Below are positions 35,111 to 44,180 of a stretch of 47,605 nucleotides of DNA, one piece after another. Source of the DNA: Robiginitalea sp. Lineage in GTDB: Bacteria > Bacteroidota > Bacteroidia > Flavobacteriales > Flavobacteriaceae. The DNA is taken from NCBI GenBank assembly GCA_024642005.1, contig JAHECA010000026.1, forward strand, positions 1-47,605. The letters are read 5' to 3'. The position numbers were made by a program, and so were the translations under genes. Every line of letters begins with the position of its first letter. Position 1 is the first letter of the stretch. The notes under the pieces are model-generated. The model made no database searches. It saw only the letters and a program-made list of their open reading frames with translations, and was not told the origin of the DNA.

Positions 35111-37171
35111 TCACATCAGGTCCTTCTCTTGAAGGGTTTTTTTGAGTTCCGCCTGATTCTCCCAGAACCGATCCTTGATTTGCTTTAGGATTTCCGGATA
35201 ATCAGGGTGCCTTTTGAGCGGTTCCATCATCGGATCCATTTCCATGAACAGCAAAATCCAGTACTGGTAGTTTTCCTGTCGGGAGAAAATCCTGAGCTGT
35301 TCGATGGCCTGGTCTGGCTTTCCTTCGTGGGCCAGCTTTACAGCCATGCTGGCGCCCTTGTATATCGATTGATCCTTTTCGCAGTAGTCGGCGTATGATC
35401 GAAAAAAGTCGGCCGCCCGCCTGTCAAAGCCCATTTTCTCATAAACGTAGCCGATCTTGGCATCTTCCTGCGGCAGAATATTGAGGCCATTGCTTTCGCG
35501 TGCCCTGACGAATTTGTGGTAATAGTAATAGGCGCTATCGTATTGCCTCTCAAAATAATGGAATTTGGCCACTTCCTGCAGAATGTCGAGGCGGGTGGTA
35601 TCTTTCTGCCATTCCCTTCTGAGCCCCTCCCGGGCCCGCACCAGGTCGCGGTCTTTGGCGTATTTCATAAAAACCTTCAGCAAGGGGGCGTAGTAATTGT
35701 TCCGGTCGTATGCGAGGGACTGGTTGATGTAGATAAGTGCCTCGTCCACAAAGCCCGACTGAACAAGCGCATTGCTCAGGTGCAAATAGGTATAGCTGCG
35801 CGAGGTTGAGTCGTTATCCCCCACCCGGCGTTGCACACCCATCAGCGCATATTCGAGGTACTTGCCGGTATCGGGGATGATGCGGGCGTAGTAATCCGAT
35901 AATATCTGAATTACGGCTGCCGAGTTCGGGTTGTACTCCAGGGCCTTCTCCAGGTGAGGCAGGGCCAGTCGGTATTCCTCGGTATTCATATAGTAGAGGG
36001 CCTTGGCGATGAGGCTTTCGGCCGAATGGGAATCGTAGAGCAGGGCCTTGTCGGCAGCCTCGTTAATCTGTTGGGTATGCTGCTTATCGGCCTTATAAAG
36101 ATCCATGAAAAAGTAGGCAATGGCGATATTGGCGTAAGCCAGGGAGAACTGGGGGTCTTCTTCCACGGCCTTCTCTAACAAGGGAAGGGCCCGCTCGGCC
36201 CCCGGCAGGGGAAAGTCATTCAGGTGTTCCAGGGCCTGCAGGTAGTAGTCGTAGGCCACCAGGTTCTCGGTGGGTACCTTTCCGATTTGTTCGAGCTCGG
36301 CCGGGGTTACCAGTGCTTCGATTGCATCGGCGATTTTCCGGGCCACTTCATTCTGGAGGGCAAAGATGTCGCCGACCCTGCGGCTGTACTGCTCAGACCA
36401 GATGGGCCGGTCGCTGGCGGCCTCGATCAATTGGATGTGAAGGAGCACCTGGTCGCCCACCTTCTGCCCGCTGCCTTCCACAAAGTAATTTACATTGAGT
36501 TCCCTGGCTATTTCGGGGATGGCCTTCTCGGTATTCCGGTATTGCTCTACTGAAGTGCGGCTCACCACGCGCAGGTCTTCGATCTTCTGCAGGTTGTTGA
36601 GGGTCGACTCCATCAGGCCGTTTATGAAATACACATTGGTGGTATCGGCGCTCTCATTCTTAAAGGGTAATACGGCTATGGATTTTTCAAGGGTCGGGTC
36701 AGCGGAAGTCTTTGAAACGGATGGTTTTTTGAAAATAAAAATTCCGGACGTAACCAGCCCCAGCAGTAGTAAGGTCATAACCAGTAATCGTATCCTTTTT
36801 CGACGAGGCGGCGGAAGAGGCTGGTCTTCACGTCCTTTTTTGGCGGCCTCGCCCGGCGGATAGCCATAATATTCCCGGAAACATTTGATAAAATAGGAGG
36901 TGCTGCCGAAACCCACCCGGTACGAAATTTCAGAGACCGTCATGGAACCCTGCTTCAACAAAACCATGGCTTCCCTTAGCCTTATCTGCCGTATGAACTG
37001 ACTGGCCGAGAACCCGGTCTGCTTTTTGATCTTTCGCAGCAGGCTTGAACGACTCATGTGCATGGCTTCAGCCAGTTCCGACACCCCGAACTGCTCGTTG
37101 GAGAGCTGCTCCTGTATCAGGCTTTCTGCCTGCTTTATGAATTCAGTTTCGTGTAAGGAAGTTCCCGACAT
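35111..37171 (-). CDS. AraC-type regulator with FlgO-like domain and TPRs
   Basis: 686 aa from the ATG at 37171. Residues ~20-110 are an AraC-type double HTH (VSELAEAMHMSRSSLLRKIK; MTVSEISYRVGFGSTSYFIKCFREYYG). A membrane segment follows (~128-147, LLVMTLLLLGLVTSGIFIF), then a periplasmic FlgO/TolB-like module (SIAVLPFKNESAD) and many TPRs. So it is a one-component membrane regulator with an N-terminal DNA-binding end. The longer ORF start adds 46 residues of unlikely sequence. Divergent from the ankyrin-acyltransferase pair, which it may control. Confidence 0.88.
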   Translation of the reverse strand: MSGTSLHETEFIKQAESLIQEQLSNEQFGVSELAEAMHMSRSSLLRKIKKQTGFSASQFIRQIRLREAMVLLKQGSMTVSEISYRVGFGSTSYFIKCFREYYGYPPGEAAKKGREDQPLPPPRRKRIRLLVMTLLLLGLVTSGIFIFKKPSVSKTSADPTLEKSIAVLPFKNESADTTNVYFINGLMESTLNNLQKIEDLRVVSRTSVEQYRNTEKAIPEIARELNVNYFVEGSGQKVGDQVLLHIQLIEAASDRPIWSEQYSRRVGDIFALQNEVARKIADAIEALVTPAELEQIGKVPTENLVAYDYYLQALEHLNDFPLPGAERALPLLEKAVEEDPQFSLAYANIAIAYFFMDLYKADKQHTQQINEAADKALLYDSHSAESLIAKALYYMNTEEYRLALPHLEKALEYNPNSAAVIQILSDYYARIIPDTGKYLEYALMGVQRRVGDNDSTSRSYTYLHLSNALVQSGFVDEALIYINQSLAYDRNNYYAPLLKVFMKYAKDRDLVRAREGLRREWQKDTTRLDILQEVAKFHYFERQYDSAYYYYHKFVRARESNGLNILPQEDAKIGYVYEKMGFDRRAADFFRSYADYCEKDQSIYKGASMAVKLAHEGKPDQAIEQLRIFSRQENYQYWILLFMEMDPMMEPLKRHPDYPEILKQIKDRFWENQAELKKTLQEKDLM

Positions 37172-37410
37172 AGTGGTTTTTACTGACCCGAAATTAACAA
37201 AGTTTATCGGATGTGCACAGTCGGCAGCGCAATTGGCGATGATGGGGTTTGAATCGCCCGTTGCGCCATAATTTATATCGCTGCGCCATAGTTTTCCTGC
37301 CCCGACCAAACTTTATGGATTTGGCCGCAACCTTTATTAACCCTGCTTCACGGAGTACCGGAACTTTGTATCAAACAAAAACAAAAGTTGAATTCTAAAA
37401 TAATCAAATC

Positions 37411-37983
37411 ATGAAAACTCTGACAATCAAATCTTTAAAAACAAAAATGAACCTGGCAGTGGTAGCCGTACTGCTTTCTTCCGGGATGGCCTCCTGCCAA
37501 AATTCACAATCCAAGCAGGGAGTTGAAACACCGGGCATGGATATTCACACTGCGGTGTTGTACAACGACCTGGAGGCCGTGAAGCAACATATAAAAGCGG
37601 GATCTGATCTCAACTTAAAGGATGTCTTCGGCGGATCGACCCCCCTGGTTACAGCGGCAACTTTCGGGAAAACCGAAATCGCCAAGGCCCTGATCGATGC
37701 CGGGGCCGACCTGTCGGTTAAAAACAACGACGGCTCCACCGCCCTGCATGCGGCGGCCTTCTTCGGCCGAATCGAAATCGTGAAGATGCTGCTCGAGGCC
37801 CATGCCGATAAAACGGTTCGGAACAACTTCGGACATACCCCCCGCCAATCGGTAGAAGGAAATTTCGAGGAAGTAAAGCCCGTCTATGAGATGATGCAAC
37901 AGCAACTCGGATCGCTCGGCCTGCAGCTCGACATGGCCGAACTTGAAAAATCCCGGCCGGTTATCGCCATAATGCTGCAATAA
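37411..37983 (+). CDS. Ankyrin-repeat lipoprotein
   Basis: 190 aa. Signal peptide with lipobox (VAVLLSSGMASC, Cys29). About four ankyrin repeats fill residues 45-150 (GGSTPLVTAATFGKTEIAKALIDAGADLSVKN and NDGSTALHAAAFFGRIEIVKMLLEA, read in sections). It is a protein-binding module outside the cytoplasm; the partner is unknown. It starts 240 bp from the divergent AraC-TPR regulator and ends 22 bp before the acyltransferase gene, suggesting an operon. Confidence 0.88.
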   Translation: MKTLTIKSLKTKMNLAVVAVLLSSGMASCQNSQSKQGVETPGMDIHTAVLYNDLEAVKQHIKAGSDLNLKDVFGGSTPLVTAATFGKTEIAKALIDAGADLSVKNNDGSTALHAAAFFGRIEIVKMLLEAHADKTVRNNFGHTPRQSVEGNFEEVKPVYEMMQQQLGSLGLQLDMAELEKSRPVIAIMLQ

Positions 37984-38005
37984 CACCCCTGAAAACATTC
38001 ATACC

Positions 38006-39109
38006 ATGACATCCGAAAGAAGACACGACATTGACTGGCTCAGGGTAATCGCCATTGGCCTGCTGTTGATCTATCACATCGCCATCATATTCCAGCCCTG
38101 GGCCATGTTCGTGGGCTTTATCAGGAGCGACGCGCCCATGGAGTCACTGTGGAAGCCCATGACCCTGCTCAATGTATGGCGCATTCCCCTGCTGTTTTAC
38201 GTCTCGGGCATGGGGGTGTACTTTGCCATTCGCAAGCGCAGCTGGCGGGAGTTGCTGCAGGAACGTTCCCGGCGCATACTCGTGCCGTTTGTCTTCGGCA
38301 TATTTGCCATCGCGCCCCTGCACATGTACCTGTTCCAGGCGTATTACAAAATGCCGCTGGGGTATTACCCACATGCCGGGCATCTGTGGTTCCTGGGGAA
38401 TATTTTTGTGTATGTGTTGCTTCTGTTTCCCCTCTTCTTTTACCTGAAGAAAAATGCAGACGGGCGTTTCGCCAGGGGCCTGTCGCGTTTTTTCGGCAAC
38501 CCGCTGGGCCCATTGAGCCTGACTGGTTTCTTTGTCGCCGAAGTACTGCTGGTCAATCCGGGAATTTTTGAAATGTACGCAGAAACCTGGCATGGTTTCT
38601 TCATTGGCCTGCTCGCCTTTCTCTTCGGCTTCCTCTTTGTCTATGGCGGGAAGGCTTTCTGGCAGACCGTTCAGAAATGGAAGTGGGGCTACCTGGCCCT
38701 GGCGGTCGCCTTGTACACCTTCCGCCTGTTGGTATACAACACCCAGGCGCCCGGCGCCCTTATGGCCCTGGAGTCGAACAGCTGGATCCTGGGGCTCTTC
38801 GGACTGGCTCACCAAACCCTGAACAGGCCCGGCAACACCCTGCGTTACCTGAGCCAGGCGGCATATCCGGTGTATATCATCCATATGTTCGTGCTGTACG
38901 CCGGGGCCCGGCTCATATTGCCCCTGGAGATACCTGTCTTTCTGAAGTTTTTAGCCATCTTGGCAGTTACGGCGATCGGCTGCTTTCTCCTGTATGAGCT
39001 CGTCATTCGAAGGATCGGCCTGCTGAGGCCCTTGTTCGGGTTGAAGGGGGTGATCAAAAGCGTCGATAAGGCCAGTATTACCTCGGAAATAACAGGAACG
39101 ACGAGCTAA
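38006..39109 (+). CDS. Acyltransferase 3 family membrane protein
   Basis: 367 aa, about ten membrane segments. It opens RRHDIDWLRVIAIGLLLIYH, the acyltransferase-3 signature with the conserved His of the YH motif, and has RSRRILVPFVFGIF. The family O-acylates glycans, lipids or antibiotics, e.g. MdoC/OpgC-type proteins. The substrate is unknown. It follows the ankyrin lipoprotein by 22 bp and is probably under the divergent AraC-TPR regulator. Confidence 0.9.
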   Translation: MTSERRHDIDWLRVIAIGLLLIYHIAIIFQPWAMFVGFIRSDAPMESLWKPMTLLNVWRIPLLFYVSGMGVYFAIRKRSWRELLQERSRRILVPFVFGIFAIAPLHMYLFQAYYKMPLGYYPHAGHLWFLGNIFVYVLLLFPLFFYLKKNADGRFARGLSRFFGNPLGPLSLTGFFVAEVLLVNPGIFEMYAETWHGFFIGLLAFLFGFLFVYGGKAFWQTVQKWKWGYLALAVALYTFRLLVYNTQAPGALMALESNSWILGLFGLAHQTLNRPGNTLRYLSQAAYPVYIIHMFVLYAGARLILPLEIPVFLKFLAILAVTAIGCFLLYELVIRRIGLLRPLFGLKGVIKSVDKASITSEITGTTS

Positions 39110-39307
39110 CGCGATTCCCTGAACCCTGAATTTTCAACCCTGCGCGACTTTGAAAATATAAAAATGTGTTGATCTGAATACCCGAAGTGCCAGTGGTGCT
39201 TTAGGATCTCACGGCCTGATCGACGAACTTTGAACCTTTGACCCTTACACACGTCTTTGGGCATTAATTCGCGATTGGCCTTCCGGAATATTCTGTTTTC
39301 AATTTCT

Positions 39308-39315
39308 TACCTTCG
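39308..39315 (+). promoter_or_regulatory. -7 element of the PpiC-HupE operon
   Basis: TACCTTCG, one mismatch from TAnnTTTG, 17 bp before the ATG at 39333. It looks like the single promoter for the following genes up to at least 45.1 kb. Confidence 0.5.
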
Positions 39316-39332
39316 ATTCAAAGGAGTAACCT

Positions 39333-40181
39333 ATGAAGACATTCCGGAAACCGTGGTTTCAAATCGCGCTGCTCGGCATACTGGTGGGAACCATCCTGCT
39401 TATTTTGCTGGGCCCACAGGTACCGGGTGAATCCGACCGAAAGATTGTGGTGGACGATGCCGATGTCGCGCAACTGATCGCCTCCTGGCAAAGCACCTGG
39501 AACCGGCTGCCCACCCGGGAAGAGCTCAGTGGTATCCTGCAAAACCATGTCAGGGAAGAAGTCCTGTACCAGGAAGCCCTGAAACTGGGGTTAGACCAAA
39601 AAAATGCGGTTGTAAAGCGCGCCCTGATCACCCAGATGGACATGCTGGCCGAAGGACAGGGAACGCAACGCGAAATCACCGATGAAGACATTCTGGCGTA
39701 CTACAATTTAAGGAAGGACCAGTTTGTCAGCCCGCCCAGATTCTCGTTCCGGCAGGTATATTTCGGGGAAACTATAGACACGGCAGCACTCGCCACATGG
39801 AAAGAGGCATGGAACGCCACCAGCCTTCGATTCGAACAGGCCCAGCAGAAAGGCATGCCCACCATGCTGCCATCCGGCATGGAAAACCTGCGGTCCGATC
39901 AGGTTGACCGGGAATTCGGAGAAGGATTCTCAAAAGCGCTGGAAGGAATGCCTCCCGGGGGGTGGAGTGGTCCCGTCTCCTCCGCTTTCGGATGGCACCT
40001 CATCTATCTGGATACCCTGTTTCCCGCCAGCCCAATGCCCCTGCCGGCTGTTCAGGATGAAATCTACAATCAACTGGAGTACGAAGAAAAGAATGCGGCC
40101 CGGGAACAATTCTACACAGAGCTCATCCAGCAATACGACGTGACCTACAGAGGTCTGGCCAAAGAAATTGTGAATGAATAA
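39333..40181 (+). CDS. Parvulin-type peptidyl-prolyl isomerase
   Basis: 282 aa. One N-terminal membrane anchor (~9-27), a SurA/PpiC-like chaperone part (~40-130: REEVLYQEALKLGLD, VVKRALITQMDML) and a PpiC rotamase domain (~135-250: FSFRQVYF, GGWSGPVSSAFGWHLIYL). It probably folds secreted or membrane proteins outside the cytoplasm. It overlaps the HupE-like gene by 8 bp. Isomerases of this type are found beside HupE/UreJ-like and DUF3604 genes in other bacteria, as here. Confidence 0.9.
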   Translation: MKTFRKPWFQIALLGILVGTILLILLGPQVPGESDRKIVVDDADVAQLIASWQSTWNRLPTREELSGILQNHVREEVLYQEALKLGLDQKNAVVKRALITQMDMLAEGQGTQREITDEDILAYYNLRKDQFVSPPRFSFRQVYFGETIDTAALATWKEAWNATSLRFEQAQQKGMPTMLPSGMENLRSDQVDREFGEGFSKALEGMPPGGWSGPVSSAFGWHLIYLDTLFPASPMPLPAVQDEIYNQLEYEEKNAAREQFYTELIQQYDVTYRGLAKEIVNE

Positions 40182-42327
40182 GCTTTCGAAGTCGCACCTG
40201 AGCGCAGGCCTGTTGTTATTCCTGTTACTGACCGGGTTTCAGGCCCGGGCAGATATTGTGTATCCTGCGCGACTCCAGCTTACGGAAATTGCTCCGGGCA
40301 CCTTCGAAGTGGTCTTTATAATCCCCGTGATTAAGGGAAGAATCCTCAAGGCAACACCCGTTTTTCCCGATTTCTGCCAGGCTGTTTCCGACCCGGTGAT
40401 ACAAGTGGATGCCTTTCAAAGAAAAATGCGCTGGCAAATCCGATGCACAAACCCTTCGCTCTACGGGCAACAAGTGGGGATTGAAGGCTTACTGGGGTAC
40501 CCAATAGATATCATCCTGGAAATCAATACCCTGGAAGGCCGAACCTACCAGACAACCCTGAGCCCGACTGATTCCTACTTTCAGATCCCCCCGCCCCCGG
40601 GTATCCGTTCTTTCCTGGAATCGGGCACCCTGGCAGGCCTTCAGAACGTGCTGTGGCATTGGGAGCTGATACTGGTTTTCCTGGCCTGGTTGCTCCAAAA
40701 GGGGGAGCACCGCCCCGCCCAACTGCTGGTTGTTTCCATCCTGGCCGCGAGCCTCGGGTATTTCCTGAGGGCGCAGGAGTTGTTTCTGGTGCCTTCCTGG
40801 GCGGGTGTCGTAAGCACCCTGCTCATTGGCCTTGCCCTATTGCTGCCCATGGCCCTGCGCCGACAAGACCCAGACAAGGGATATCCCGGACTGCCCATGA
40901 TCGGACTGGGCTGTTTGCTGGTCGGGGGCGGGCTTCCGCTCAAAGCATCGTTTTCCGAATATACCCTGGGCGAACGGGCGGTCCTGAATGGTTTCACAAC
41001 CCTGGGCCTTGCCGTCGGGATCGTGCTGCTGTACTTATTGGCCCGGCAATTCCTGAAAGTTCTTTCCCTCAGATGGGATTCCCGGATGCCGGCCCTGTCT
41101 ACCGGCCTGGCCGGCCTCGCACTTGGGGTTCTCCTCTGGAAGCTGAGCCTGTTCTGGAACTACCCCTCCATGCTCCCATCCCTGCCATGGATCCTGATGG
41201 TCTTTTCACTTGCCCTATCCGCCTGGGCAGCCTACCTGCCCGCTGCAGACCGGTCGATGGTCCCGATGTGGGCGATTCCGGCCTTTTTGCTGGGCTATCT
41301 GAGCGGGAGCCTGGGAATGGCAATCCCCTATGCCTGGTCTGTGATCCTGGCCGCCACCGCAATACTTCCAATCAGCCTGCTACTCGGGTCATCTTTACCT
41401 GGTCCGGTTCAAAGGGTGCTTTATGGCACAGGCGGCATTACAGCCGGGAATTACCTGTTTCTGTATACGGAGGAATTCCTGTCTTATCCCCGGGAACGGG
41501 CTGCCTTCTTCATGGTCCTGCTGTTGCTGACGGCCTGCCTGGTGGTAACCCTGTCGGGATGGGTGAGGCCCGGCAGGGCACAAAAGAGCTTTTTCAAGGC
41601 CGCGGGAGCGACCCTGCTCGTGCTGGCAATTTTATCGGGACTGGCCCTGATGCTGGAAGAGTATCGGCAATCCGTTGCTGCAAAGCTGGCAGCAGGCTTG
41701 CTTCCCCTGCCGCTGCTGTCCCTGGGTTTGTTGCTTATCGCATTTCTGATCTGGCCGCGGTATCGGAAGATCCACAGGTTTATGGGCTTGGACCAAAAAG
41801 CCCCGGTTCGCAGCCTGGCGCTGATGGCTGCTGCTTTTTTCCTGCTTGCTGTTTTGGTGCAGGTCAGAAACCCCTGGCACCAAATCGATTTAATGGACGA
41901 AAAAGCATTGCACAGCCTGCTGGAGCAACGCCTTTGGAATACCTACAGTGCCTTTAACATAGCCGATGAAGCGGCGTTGTTTGAACAATTGTCTGAAAAC
42001 CTGGATGCGGAGCTGCTCGACAACATCTACCTGGACAGCCGCAGGCGGCTTACCATGGGATTGAGGGAAGGCGCTCAGGTAACCATCAAGGAGGTTAGCC
42101 TGGACCTGCCGGAAAAATCAGCTCATGAATCCTTCGGGGCGGAAGGGGTAAAATACCCGGCAACCTGGACCGTAACAGCCCAGGTGAAACACCTCAGGCA
42201 TATTCACTACCGGAAAAACCGCTATACCGGAACCATTACCATGAAACCCATAGCAAATGAATGGAAAATTTCGGAAATCATACTGACCTCGGAAGATCGG
42301 GAAGTGATCGCAGCCAGCACCCTGTAG
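40174..42327 (+). CDS. HupE/UreJ-like membrane protein with C-terminal soluble domain
   Basis: 717 aa. Signal peptide (~1-26), then a soluble domain matching the HupE/UreJ_2 N-terminus (YPARLQLTEIAPGTFEVVF...ATPVFPDFC, ~28-145). The membrane part (~155-585) has about 14 segments, roughly double the family's usual six to eight. The usual GxxHxxxGxDHLLF motif is degenerate (GLQNVLWHWELILVFLAWLL). A soluble C-terminus (~590-717) follows. HupE/UreJ proteins relate to nickel uptake, but the lost His motif argues against simple Ni transport. Overlaps its neighbours on both sides. Confidence 0.78.
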   Translation: MNKLSKSHLSAGLLLFLLLTGFQARADIVYPARLQLTEIAPGTFEVVFIIPVIKGRILKATPVFPDFCQAVSDPVIQVDAFQRKMRWQIRCTNPSLYGQQVGIEGLLGYPIDIILEINTLEGRTYQTTLSPTDSYFQIPPPPGIRSFLESGTLAGLQNVLWHWELILVFLAWLLQKGEHRPAQLLVVSILAASLGYFLRAQELFLVPSWAGVVSTLLIGLALLLPMALRRQDPDKGYPGLPMIGLGCLLVGGGLPLKASFSEYTLGERAVLNGFTTLGLAVGIVLLYLLARQFLKVLSLRWDSRMPALSTGLAGLALGVLLWKLSLFWNYPSMLPSLPWILMVFSLALSAWAAYLPAADRSMVPMWAIPAFLLGYLSGSLGMAIPYAWSVILAATAILPISLLLGSSLPGPVQRVLYGTGGITAGNYLFLYTEEFLSYPRERAAFFMVLLLLTACLVVTLSGWVRPGRAQKSFFKAAGATLLVLAILSGLALMLEEYRQSVAAKLAAGLLPLPLLSLGLLLIAFLIWPRYRKIHRFMGLDQKAPVRSLALMAAAFFLLAVLVQVRNPWHQIDLMDEKALHSLLEQRLWNTYSAFNIADEAALFEQLSENLDAELLDNIYLDSRRRLTMGLREGAQVTIKEVSLDLPEKSAHESFGAEGVKYPATWTVTAQVKHLRHIHYRKNRYTGTITMKPIANEWKISEIILTSEDREVIAASTL

Positions 42328-43001
42328 TTCGGCTGGAAAACCTTTCGTTCTCCTACGGAACCCATGGGTTCCGGCTTGAAATTCCGCTCCTGGAAATCTC
42401 CCTGGGTGAAAAGGTTGCGGTGGTAGGCCCAAGCGGATGTGGCAAAACGACCCTTATCAACCTGATTGCCGGGATCCTCCCCCCCCACAGGGGCAGCATA
42501 CAGGTTGGAGGAACAGATCTGGGGCAATACCCCCCAAGGGACCTGCTCGATTACCGCATTGCCACCATGGGCCTGATCTTTCAGGAATTCAAATTGCTGG
42601 AATACCTCAGTGTGCTGGAGAACATCCTGCTCCCCTACCGGCTCAATTCGGTGCTCAAGCTCGAGGCAGATGCCAGGTCGAGGGGGGCTGACCTGGCCCG
42701 GCAGGTGGGCCTGGGCGACAAACTCGGCCGGTACCCGAAAAACCTCTCCCAGGGAGAGCGGCAGCGGGTGGCCCTCTGCCGTGCCCTGATCACACGCCCG
42801 GCCCTACTGCTCTGCGACGAGCCTACCGCAAATCTGGACCCCGTGAATCGCGACCGGATCGTGGAGCTGCTTTTTGAATATTGCCGGAAGGAGTCGGCCT
42901 CGCTGGTAATGGTAACGCACGATACGGAGATCATGCGGAAGTTTGACAGGCAGCTGCCCATCCGGGATTTCCTCCCTGAACCCAACCCGCTGGCCCTATG
43001 A
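42261..43001 (+). CDS. ABC transporter ATP-binding protein, LolD/MacB type
   Basis: 246 aa. Walker A GPSGCGKTT (~55-63), Q-loop IFQEFKLLEYLS, signature LSQGERQRVALCRAL, Walker B LLLCDEPTANLD and H-loop VTHD. The TANLDP form is typical of LolD/MacB/FtsE ATPases that pair with FtsX-like permeases. It begins inside the HupE-like gene (67-bp overlap), as no later ATG, GTG or TTG precedes the core domain. The permease start overlaps its stop (ATGA). It powers the next gene's permease. Confidence 0.92.
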   Translation: MENFGNHTDLGRSGSDRSQHPVVRLENLSFSYGTHGFRLEIPLLEISLGEKVAVVGPSGCGKTTLINLIAGILPPHRGSIQVGGTDLGQYPPRDLLDYRIATMGLIFQEFKLLEYLSVLENILLPYRLNSVLKLEADARSRGADLARQVGLGDKLGRYPKNLSQGERQRVALCRALITRPALLLCDEPTANLDPVNRDRIVELLFEYCRKESASLVMVTHDTEIMRKFDRQLPIRDFLPEPNPLAL

Positions 43002-44173
43002 AGCATATCCTCTTCCTGGCGTGGAACTACCTGAAATACTACCGGCTGAAGACGGCACTCCTGCTCTTGGCCATCAGCCTTACTTTTTTTATTCCCATGG
43101 CCCTGGGCAAGCTTTCAGAGCAGGGATCCGAAAAGCTTCGGGCACGGGCAGCCAGTACCCCGTTGCTCCTGGGAAGCCGTGGCAGCGCAACGGAACTGTG
43201 CCTGAGCAGCCTCTATTTCCGGGATCCCAAAATAGCGTCTATTCCCTTCGGCAGCATGGAGGAGATACGACAGGAGGGCCTGGCGCAGGCCATCCCACTC
43301 CAGCTGGAGTACCGGGTAAAATCACACCCTCTGGTCGGGACCACTCAGGCGTATTTTACATTCCGGGACCTGGTTTTTGAATCGGGTCGTCCTATGGCCC
43401 TGCTGGGGGAATGCGTACTCGGTTCCAAAGCTGCCCGTGCTTTGGGGGCAACCGTCGGCAGCACCGTTATTTCCACGCCTGCAGGCGCTTTTGATGTCGC
43501 GGGGAGTTTTCCTTTAAAAATGACCGTGACAGGCATCCTGCAGCCCAGTCAGTCCCCGGACGATGAGGCTGTATTCGCCGATCTCAAGACCACCTGGGTC
43601 ATCTCCGGGAAAGCGCACGGGCACCAGGATATCAGGTCGGATACCGCAGACAGCCTGCTGCTTTCCAGGTCTGAAACTTCGGCTGTGGCCACCCCGGCGG
43701 TGCTTTCGTACACTGAGATCACCCCTGAGAATATTGGATCATTCCACTTTCACGGAGACGTGAAGGACTACCCCATCACTGCATTGATTGTGTTGCCCAG
43801 GGACAAACAGTCCGGGCTAATGCTGAGGGGGCGCTACCAGGAAAGCCCTGCTGTGCAGCTACTGGTACCGGGGGAGGTAGTAGACGAACTGGTCAGTACG
43901 GTGGTCACCGTCAGGGAGCTCCTGTTGCTTGCCATTTTCTCCATTGGCCTGGCCACCCTGCTGATCACCGCACTGGTTTTCCTTTTGTCCATACAGTTGC
44001 GGAAGGCGGAGATCGCAACCATGAGACACATTGGTGCCGCCCCGGGAGTCATTCGCGGTATCCTGGTAACCGAAATCCTGCTGATCCTCGGTGCAGGCTT
44101 CCTGCTTGCCCTATCCCTGGTTTGGATTATGGGCCACCTGGGAATATCTTTACTGGAAAATTACCTGACCTGA
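42998..44173 (+). CDS. FtsX/MacB-like ABC transporter permease
   Basis: 391 aa. One membrane segment at ~18-38, a large extracytoplasmic domain (~40-290) and three segments at the C-terminus (~298-320, ~345-365, ~368-388), the layout of FtsX/LolE-type permeases. The 4-bp overlap with the ATPase gene shows coupling. These are mechanotransmission machines or lipoprotein/metabolite exporters, not importers. Next to a ZnuA-like lipoprotein this is unusual. A duplicated FtsX domain, as in LolCE, is not present, so it should form a homodimer. Confidence 0.88.
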   Translation: MKHILFLAWNYLKYYRLKTALLLLAISLTFFIPMALGKLSEQGSEKLRARAASTPLLLGSRGSATELCLSSLYFRDPKIASIPFGSMEEIRQEGLAQAIPLQLEYRVKSHPLVGTTQAYFTFRDLVFESGRPMALLGECVLGSKAARALGATVGSTVISTPAGAFDVAGSFPLKMTVTGILQPSQSPDDEAVFADLKTTWVISGKAHGHQDIRSDTADSLLLSRSETSAVATPAVLSYTEITPENIGSFHFHGDVKDYPITALIVLPRDKQSGLMLRGRYQESPAVQLLVPGEVVDELVSTVVTVRELLLLAIFSIGLATLLITALVFLLSIQLRKAEIATMRHIGAAPGVIRGILVTEILLILGAGFLLALSLVWIMGHLGISLLENYLT

Positions 44174-44180
44174 CAATCCC

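Noticed and set aside
40653-41957. 434-aa ORF within the HupE-like gene
   Set aside because: Same-strand alternative frame rich in Gly, Pro and Arg. The HupE-like frame has a signal peptide, membrane segments and a conserved N-terminal domain.
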